Shown: piece by piece, positions 59,142 through 64,000 of the stretch | How the letters are laid out: the number at the start of each line of letters is the position of its first letter | How positions within the stretch are numbered: position 1 is the first letter of the stretch | Notes under the pieces: model-generated | Seen by the model: the letters and a program-made list of their open reading frames with translations, nothing else | Database searches by the model: none | Told to the model about the DNA's origin: nothing | Position numbers and translations under genes: made by a program | From: Bog-473 sp963804055 | GTDB taxonomy: Bacteria > Actinomycetota > Acidimicrobiia > Acidimicrobiales > RAAP-2 | DNA: 64,000 nucleotides | Direction: 5' to 3' | Assembly (NCBI GenBank): GCA_963804055.1 | Contig: CAWDOU010000005.1 | Location: 620,001-684,000 of the forward strand

Positions 59142-59220
59142 CGGCCGGGCCGGCAGGCGGCGACTGGCAGTCTGGAGGTCGGGACCGGCACAATTGTGAC
59201 CCGCCTCAGGAAGGAACCGA

Positions 59221-60495
59221 GTGTCCGTCGTCGTCGTAGGGCTCCAGCACACGCAGGCACCGCTCCCTCTGCTGGAGGCGGCGGCCGTCCCTGACGCCGA
59301 CCTGCACAAGGCACTGAGCGCGCTCAGCCACCGCCGCAACGTCCAGGAGGCCGTCGTCCTCTCGACCTGCCTGCGCACCGAGGTGTACGCCGTGGTCGAC
59401 CGCTTCCACGACGCCGTGGCCGAGATCTACGACATGCTCTCCGAGCAGTCGCACCGTTCGGTGGAGGAGCTGTCGGCGCACGCCACGGTCCGCTTCGACG
59501 ACGACGTGACCTCCCACCTGTTCTCGGTGACGTCGGGCCTCGAGTCGGTGGTGACCGGGGAGACCGAGGTCGTCGGGCAGGTGCGCCGCGCCTTCGAGCG
59601 GGCCCAGGAAGAAGGAACCGCCGGCCCCGTCCTCTCCGCGCTCTTCCGCCACGCGTTGCAGACGGGCAAGCGGGTGCGGACCGAGACGGGTATCAGCAAG
59701 GGGACGACCTCCTTCGCCTACGCCGCCGTGACCGTCGCCCGCGGCGAGGACCAGGCGGGACTGCGAGGCGCCCGCGTGGTCGTGGTCGGCGCTGGCGACA
59801 TGGGCCTCGGCGTGTGCCGCGCCCTGGCGGACATTCCGGCGGCCGACGCGCCGCAACGGGTGGTGGTGGTGAACCGTTCTCTGGCGAGGGCGCGCGACCT
59901 GGTGCGCCAGGCGGCGAGCGGGCCCTTCGACATGCGGGCGGCGCCGCTCCAGGACGTGGCCGGCGAGCTGGCCGATGCCGACGTCGTCCTGAGCGCCGTG
60001 GCCGCGGAGTCCCACGTGCTGCAGGCGGACGACTTCGCCGGGGTCGCCGGCCCGCTGCTGGTGATCGACCTCGGGGTGCCGCGCAACGTCGACCCGGCGG
60101 TGGCCGCGCGGGCGGGCGTCACCCTGCTCGACATGGACACCCTGAGCGTCTCGGTGCAGCGTGCGCTGGGAGACCGGGCGGAGGAGTCGGTCGCCGCCCG
60201 CGGCATCGTCGCCGCCGAGGTGGACCGCTACCGCAGCGCCAGCCGCCAGCGGGGCGCCGCCCCCGTCATCGCTTCCCTGCGCTCCCGCCTCGAGACCCTG
60301 CGCGTCGCCGAGCTGGAGCGGCACCGGGCACAGCTGGCCGACCTCAGCGAGGAGGAGTGGGACCACGTGGACGCCGCCACGCGGGCCGCTCTGGCCAAGA
60401 TGCTGCACGAGCCGACCATGCTCTTGAAGGAGACGGCGGGGACGCCCCGCGGCGAGCGGCTCGTCGAGGCGCTGCGCATCCTCTTCGACCTGTAA
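59221..60495 (+). CDS. hemA: Glutamyl-tRNA reductase
   Basis: 424 residues; GTG start with AGGAAGGA upstream. Catalytic Cys50 in VVLSTCLRTEVYAV, then SVTSGLESVVTGETEVVGQV, NADPH site VVVVGAGDMGLGVCRALA and dimer domain at the C-terminus. First enzyme of the C5 route to 5-aminolevulinate: reduces glutamyl-tRNA to glutamate semialdehyde. Starts the heme block hemA-hemC-cobA/hemD-hemB; hemL is not in the window. Confidence 0.95.
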   Translation: MSVVVVGLQHTQAPLPLLEAAAVPDADLHKALSALSHRRNVQEAVVLSTCLRTEVYAVVDRFHDAVAEIYDMLSEQSHRSVEELSAHATVRFDDDVTSHLFSVTSGLESVVTGETEVVGQVRRAFERAQEEGTAGPVLSALFRHALQTGKRVRTETGISKGTTSFAYAAVTVARGEDQAGLRGARVVVVGAGDMGLGVCRALADIPAADAPQRVVVVNRSLARARDLVRQAASGPFDMRAAPLQDVAGELADADVVLSAVAAESHVLQADDFAGVAGPLLVIDLGVPRNVDPAVAARAGVTLLDMDTLSVSVQRALGDRAEESVAARGIVAAEVDRYRSASRQRGAAPVIASLRSRLETLRVAELERHRAQLADLSEEEWDHVDAATRAALAKMLHEPTMLLKETAGTPRGERLVEALRILFDL

Positions 60496-60533
60496 CCGGG
60501 GTCATGGGCCGGGGTCATGGGATAGTCGGGCCC

Positions 60534-61508
60534 ATGGGAACCCTCCGCCTGGCCACCCGCGGCTCGCCGCTGGCGCTGCGCCAGACCGAGCTGGTCACCG
60601 AGATGCTGCGGGCGGCGCACCCGGGGCTCGATGTCGAGGCGATCGTGGTGCGCACCCAGGGCGATCGCGATGCGACGTCGCCGCTGGACCAGATCGGCGG
60701 CCAGGGTGTCTTCGTCACCGAGGTGGAGGCGGCCGTGGCCGAGGGACGGGCCGACGCCGCCGTGCACTCGGCCAAGGACATGCCCTCGGTGATGCCGGCA
60801 CGCTTCGTGCTGGGCGCGGTGCCGCGGCGGGGCGACCCGCGCGACGGCCTCGTCGGCGCCACGCTGACCGGACTGCCCGCGGGTGGCCTCGTGGCCACGG
60901 GCTCGGCACGGCGCCGGGCGCAGCTGGCGGCGTTGCGCCCCGATCTCGTGTTCACCGACCTGCGGGGGAACATGGCCCGGCGCGTGGCGATGGCCGAGGA
61001 GGGCACGGTCTCGGCCGTGGTCGTGGCGGTCGCCGCCATGGAGCGCCTGGGCTGGCTGGACAAGGTGCGTGACGTGCTCGACCCGCTGGACCTGCTGCCG
61101 CAGGCGGGGCAGGGCGCCATCGCGGTGCAGTGCCGGACGGACGACGGGCCCACCCGCGAGCTGCTCGCCGCGCTCGACCACGGGCCGAGCCACCGGGCCC
61201 TGCGGGCCGAGCGGTCCGTCCTGGCCACCCTCGGCGGGAACTGCACCCTCCCGGTCGGCGCCTTCGCCGAGAACGAGGAGGCCGGCGGCGGGCCCGGCGG
61301 GCCCGGCGAGGCCGGCGAGCCCGGCGAGCCCGGCGAGCGCCTCGTGGTGTCGGGGCTCCTGGCCAGCGGGGACGGGCACACGATCGTCCGTCAGACCCGG
61401 ACCGGGAGCGATCCCGAAGCGGTCGGCGTGGCCGTGGCCCGCGCCCTGCTCGAGGGGGGTGGCGCGGCTATCGAGGGCTTCGACGGCCTGGTGGACGCAG
61501 CGCCGTGA
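60534..61508 (+). CDS. hemC: Hydroxymethylbilane synthase (porphobilinogen deaminase)
   Basis: 324 residues. LRLATRGSPLALRQTELVTE, GGQGVFVTEVEAAV, AVHSAKDMPS and the cofactor Cys237 in LATLGGNCTLPVGAF are all present. Joins four porphobilinogens to hydroxymethylbilane. Oddity: after residue 246 there is an inserted Gly-Pro-Glu repeat (GGGPGGPGEAGEPGEPGE) produced by 9-bp DNA repeats at 61279-61341, in a loop of domain 3. ATG at 60534 follows GATAGT by 7 nt, which suggests an internal leaderless promoter. Confidence 0.94.
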   Translation: MGTLRLATRGSPLALRQTELVTEMLRAAHPGLDVEAIVVRTQGDRDATSPLDQIGGQGVFVTEVEAAVAEGRADAAVHSAKDMPSVMPARFVLGAVPRRGDPRDGLVGATLTGLPAGGLVATGSARRRAQLAALRPDLVFTDLRGNMARRVAMAEEGTVSAVVVAVAAMERLGWLDKVRDVLDPLDLLPQAGQGAIAVQCRTDDGPTRELLAALDHGPSHRALRAERSVLATLGGNCTLPVGAFAENEEAGGGPGGPGEAGEPGEPGERLVVSGLLASGDGHTIVRQTRTGSDPEAVGVAVARALLEGGGAAIEGFDGLVDAAP

Positions 61509-63052
61509 CGGTCTACCTGGTCGGCGCCGGGCCGGGTGATCCCGGTCTCCTGACCAGACGGGGCGCCGCGCTGCTGGCGCGGGCCGACGTGGTCCTGCAC
61601 GACCGCCTGGTCAGCCCTGCCCTGCTCGACCTGGTGCCGTCGTCCGCCCTCGTCATCGACGTCGGCAAGGATCCCGACAGCCCGGCGGGTGGCGTGAGCG
61701 GCGCCGGACGGCAGGAGGAGATTGCGCGCCTGCTCGTCGAGCACGGGCGGGCGGCGGCGGTCGTGGTCCGCCTCAAAGGGGGGGACCCGTTCCTCTTCGG
61801 TCGCGGCGGCGAAGAGGTGGAGGCGCTGGCGCGGGCCGGGCTGGAGTGGGAGGTGGTCCCCGGCGTGACGTCCGCCTTCGGCGTGCCCGCCGCCGCCGGC
61901 ATCCCCGTGACCCAGCGCGGTGTGGCGGCATCGGTCACGGTGGTGACGGGCCGGGTCGGCGACGAGGACGGGACCAGCGAGCACGACTGGGAAGCCCTGG
62001 CCCGAGTCGGGGGGACGCTGGTGATCCTCATGGGCATGACGACCCGTGCCGCCATCGCGGCCGCGTTGATCAAGGGTGGATGTGCCCCCGACACCCCTGT
62101 GGCCGTCATCGCGCGGGGGACGACGGCGTCCCAGCGGGTGGCGCGCACCACGCTGGCCGGCCTGGCCGACGTCGACCTGGGGCCACGCCCGCCGGCGGTC
62201 ATCGTGGTCGGGCGCGTGGCGGCACTGGGCCGGTACGACGCGGCTGCGGGCCCTGACGCGGGTTCGGGCTCGAGCGGCGGCCCCTTGGCGGGGCGCACGG
62301 TCGTGGTGACCCGCACGGGCGGGCGGGCCCGTGGTCTGGTGGACGCGCTCGAGCGGGCGGGCGCCACGGCGCTGGAGTTGCCACTGACGCGTCAGGTCGA
62401 ACCCGAGGACGGCGGCGCCGCGCTGCGGGCCGCCGCGGCGGACGTGCAGGACAACGCCTGGGTCGTCCTGACCTCGGTCAACGCGGTGGACCGCTTCCTC
62501 GGGGCGCTGCGCGACGCGCGTGCCGTGGCCGGCGTGCTGGTGGCCGCGGTCGGGCCGGCGACAGCCGACGCGCTGCGCCGGGGCGGCATCGAGCCGGATC
62601 TGGTGCCGACCCAGCACAGCGCACAGGGGCTCGTCGAGTCGTTCCCCGACGCCGCGGGCCCGGGTGCGCAGCGCGTCCTTTTCCCGAGCGCCGACCTCGC
62701 TCCCGGGACGATTCCCGACGGCCTCGGTGCGAAGGGGTGGGTCGTCCGACGCGTGGAGGCGTACCGCACCGTGCCGCGCGCCGCGCCGGAGCCGGCGTTG
62801 CTGGAGCGGGTGGCTGCAGCGGACGCCCTGACTTTCACCGCCCCGTCGTCGGTGGAGGCCTTCCTGACGTTGCGCACGGCGGCCGGTCTGCCGCTGCGGC
62901 CGCCGCACGTGGTGTGCATCGGGCCCACAACCGCCGCCGCCGCACGTGCCGCCGGGCTCGACGGCGTGCACGAGGCGCGAGGCGCGTCGGCGCAGGCCAT
63001 CGTCGAAGAGCTGATCGGCGAGTTGGGCGCCGCGGGTCGCAACGCCCCGTAG
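61505..63052 (+). CDS. Uroporphyrinogen-III methyltransferase/synthase fusion (CobA-HemD)
   Basis: 515 residues; GTGA overlap with hemC. Residues 1-245 are an SAM-uroporphyrinogen III methyltransferase (YLVGAGPGDPGLLTRRGAAL; VVRLKGGDPFLFGRGGEEVE; VPGVTSAFGVPAAAGIPVTQ). After a Gly/Ser linker (PDAGSGSSGG), residues 260-515 are uroporphyrinogen-III synthase (TVVVTRTGGRARGLVDALER; FTAPSSVEAFLTL). The same chain can make uroporphyrinogen III and methylate it toward siroheme and cobalamin. This fusion is known in actinobacteria and Firmicutes. Confidence 0.93.
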   Translation: MTVYLVGAGPGDPGLLTRRGAALLARADVVLHDRLVSPALLDLVPSSALVIDVGKDPDSPAGGVSGAGRQEEIARLLVEHGRAAAVVVRLKGGDPFLFGRGGEEVEALARAGLEWEVVPGVTSAFGVPAAAGIPVTQRGVAASVTVVTGRVGDEDGTSEHDWEALARVGGTLVILMGMTTRAAIAAALIKGGCAPDTPVAVIARGTTASQRVARTTLAGLADVDLGPRPPAVIVVGRVAALGRYDAAAGPDAGSGSSGGPLAGRTVVVTRTGGRARGLVDALERAGATALELPLTRQVEPEDGGAALRAAAADVQDNAWVVLTSVNAVDRFLGALRDARAVAGVLVAAVGPATADALRRGGIEPDLVPTQHSAQGLVESFPDAAGPGAQRVLFPSADLAPGTIPDGLGAKGWVVRRVEAYRTVPRAAPEPALLERVAAADALTFTAPSSVEAFLTLRTAAGLPLRPPHVVCIGPTTAAAARAAGLDGVHEARGASAQAIVEELIGELGAAGRNAP

Positions 63053-63055
63053 GCT
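63050..63055 (+). promoter_or_regulatory. -10 element of hemB
   Basis: TAGGCT starts within the stop codon of the upstream gene and ends 6 nt before the ATG at 63062; a leaderless hemB transcript is possible. Confidence 0.4.
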
Positions 63056-63061
63056 GGGCCG

Positions 63062-64000
63062 ATGCCCGATCCGACGTCTGCACCTCCGACGGGCGGCTTC
63101 CCCGTGCGCCGGCTCCGCCGGCTGCGCCGCACCCCGGCACTGCGGCGTCTGGTGGCCGAGGCCCGTCTGGGGCCGGACGATCTCGTCGCCCCCCTCTTCG
63201 TACGCGAGGGGACGTCGGCGCCGGTCCCGATCGCGTCCATGCCCGGTGAGGTGCAGCACTCGCTCGACTCGCTGGTGGTCGAGGCCAAGCGCCTGGTCTC
63301 GCTCGGCGTGCCCGGGTTGATCCTCTTCGGCGTGCCGGCACGCAGGGATGCGCAGGGGAGCGGCGCCTGGGACCCGGACGGCATTGTGCAGGTCGCGCTG
63401 CGTGCGGTGCGCGACGCGGTGGGTGACGAGCTCGTCCTCATGGCGGACCTCTGTCTCGACGAGTACACCGATCACGGTCATTGCGGCGTCGTCGGGCCCG
63501 GCGGCGAGGTGCTCAACGACCCGACGCTCGAGCTCTACCAGCGCATCGCCGTGGCGCAGGCCGAGGCCGGCGCGGACGTGGTGGCACCCAGCGGCATGAT
63601 GGACGGCCAGGTCGCCGCCATCCGCGCCGCGCTCGACGGCGGCGGCCACGACCGGGTCGCCATCCTGGCCTACGCGTCGAAGTACGCCTCCGCGCTGTAC
63701 GGCCCCTTCCGTGACGCGGTCGACGTCACCATCGCCGGGGGCGGTGACCGACGCGCCTACCAGCAGGACCCGCGCAACGGCCGCGAGGCGCTGGCCGAAA
63801 TTCGCCAGGACGTGGCGGAGGGTGCCGACATGATCATGGTCAAGCCGGCGATGACGTCGCTCGACGTGCTGGCCACCGTGCGCCCGGAGGTCGCGGTGCC
63901 CCTGGCCGCCTACCACGTGAGTGGGGAGTTCGCGATGGTGCGGGCCGCGGCGGCCGCCGGGTGGATCGACGGCCCCGCGGTGGCGCTCGAGCAGCTCACG
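63062..64000 (+). CDS. hemB: Delta-aminolevulinic acid dehydratase, 3' end cut by window
   Basis: 313 codons are visible and the frame runs off the right edge. VRRLRRLRRTPALRRLVAEA is the usual start. Metal segment LMADLCLDEYTDHGHCGVV, Schiff-base lysines in ILAYASKYASALYGPFRDA and DMIMVKPAM, and AGADVVAPSGMMDGQVAAIR are all conserved. It joins two 5-aminolevulinates to porphobilinogen. In the metal site two of the three Cys of zinc-type enzymes remain (one is Asp), an intermediate pattern. Confidence 0.94.
   Translation, partial: MPDPTSAPPTGGFPVRRLRRLRRTPALRRLVAEARLGPDDLVAPLFVREGTSAPVPIASMPGEVQHSLDSLVVEAKRLVSLGVPGLILFGVPARRDAQGSGAWDPDGIVQVALRAVRDAVGDELVLMADLCLDEYTDHGHCGVVGPGGEVLNDPTLELYQRIAVAQAEAGADVVAPSGMMDGQVAAIRAALDGGGHDRVAILAYASKYASALYGPFRDAVDVTIAGGGDRRAYQQDPRNGREALAEIRQDVAEGADMIMVKPAMTSLDVLATVRPEVAVPLAAYHVSGEFAMVRAAAAAGWIDGPAVALEQLT

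Noticed and set aside
59189..59198. CACAATTGTG palindrome before hemA as a Rex operator
   Set aside because: Rex sites have TTGTGAA and TTCACAA arms pointing inward with a 4-bp gap. Here the half sites point outward with no gap, so the match is not real. CACAAT may instead be a -10 element.
61391..63916. An 841-codon open frame on the minus strand over cobA/hemD and hemB
   Set aside because: Rich in R, G, H and A with no motif; shadow of well-supported heme genes.

Overview
The window is high-GC DNA from an actinobacterium. The evidence is mshA (mycothiol glycosyltransferase) next to its usual YbjN-type neighbour, a rex-hemA-hemC-cobA/hemD-hemB block, many GTG starts, and at least a dozen genes that look leaderless. 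Secreted proteins with GYWEVASDGGIFAFG-type 42-residue repeats suggest the class Acidimicrobiia; that placement is inference. I see no rRNA, tRNA, CRISPR array, transposase or phage genes.

Layout. (1) 1-2346: the end of an unknown gene and a lipoprotein phosphoesterase of the phospholipase C/acid phosphatase family. (2) 2396-12306: a probable organosulfur region. An MFS exporter and a divergent LysR regulator share an inverted repeat. Then come a beta-carbonic anhydrase, a TauD-type dioxygenase, an SsuD-type monooxygenase, three more luciferase-family (LLM) monooxygenases and a TetR regulator. (3) 12572-13030: a small secreted protein. (4) 13355-31746: the most unusual part, about 18 kb. It combines a complete Pst-type ABC transporter (order B-C-A-S), three PstS-like binding proteins (two with a C-terminal membrane anchor), a WxL-like secreted protein, a DUF916 protein, two more surface proteins sharing one N-terminal module (one with seven near-identical FN3 repeats and six 42-residue repeats), and a sortase-fold protein that has lost all three catalytic residues. 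(5) 31956-34566: glutathione peroxidase, another LLM oxidoreductase, pirin. (6) 34649-39966: STAS protein, CYTH-CHAD protein, small stress-type proteins, DoxX protein and a lysine-rich histone-like protein with 54-bp repeats. (7) 40033-42246: a PHS-family phosphate permease divergent from phoU, with five 11-bp PHO-box units between them. (8) 42276-53254: HAD hydrolase, NDMA-dependent alcohol dehydrogenase, DUF4395, a divergent pair of citrate synthases fused to CBS and HTH domains, a beta-propeller lipoprotein, a cysteine-desulfurase-like enzyme, a multidomain SpoIIE phosphatase and a DksA-type zinc finger. (9) 53307-64000: superoxide dismutase, XRE regulator, mshA, ybjN-like, proC, a SAM hydrolase, rex and the heme genes up to a hemB cut by the window end.

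Together these suggest an aerobic actinobacterium that handles phosphate at the cell surface (phosphoesterase, Pst/surface locus, PHS permease, PhoU, PHO box), scavenges organic sulfur, and carries mycothiol, SOD, GPx and Rex functions. The best candidate for an undescribed system is the 13355-31746 locus: a Pst-type transporter embedded in a WxL/DUF916-like cell-surface gene set with a pseudo-sortase.
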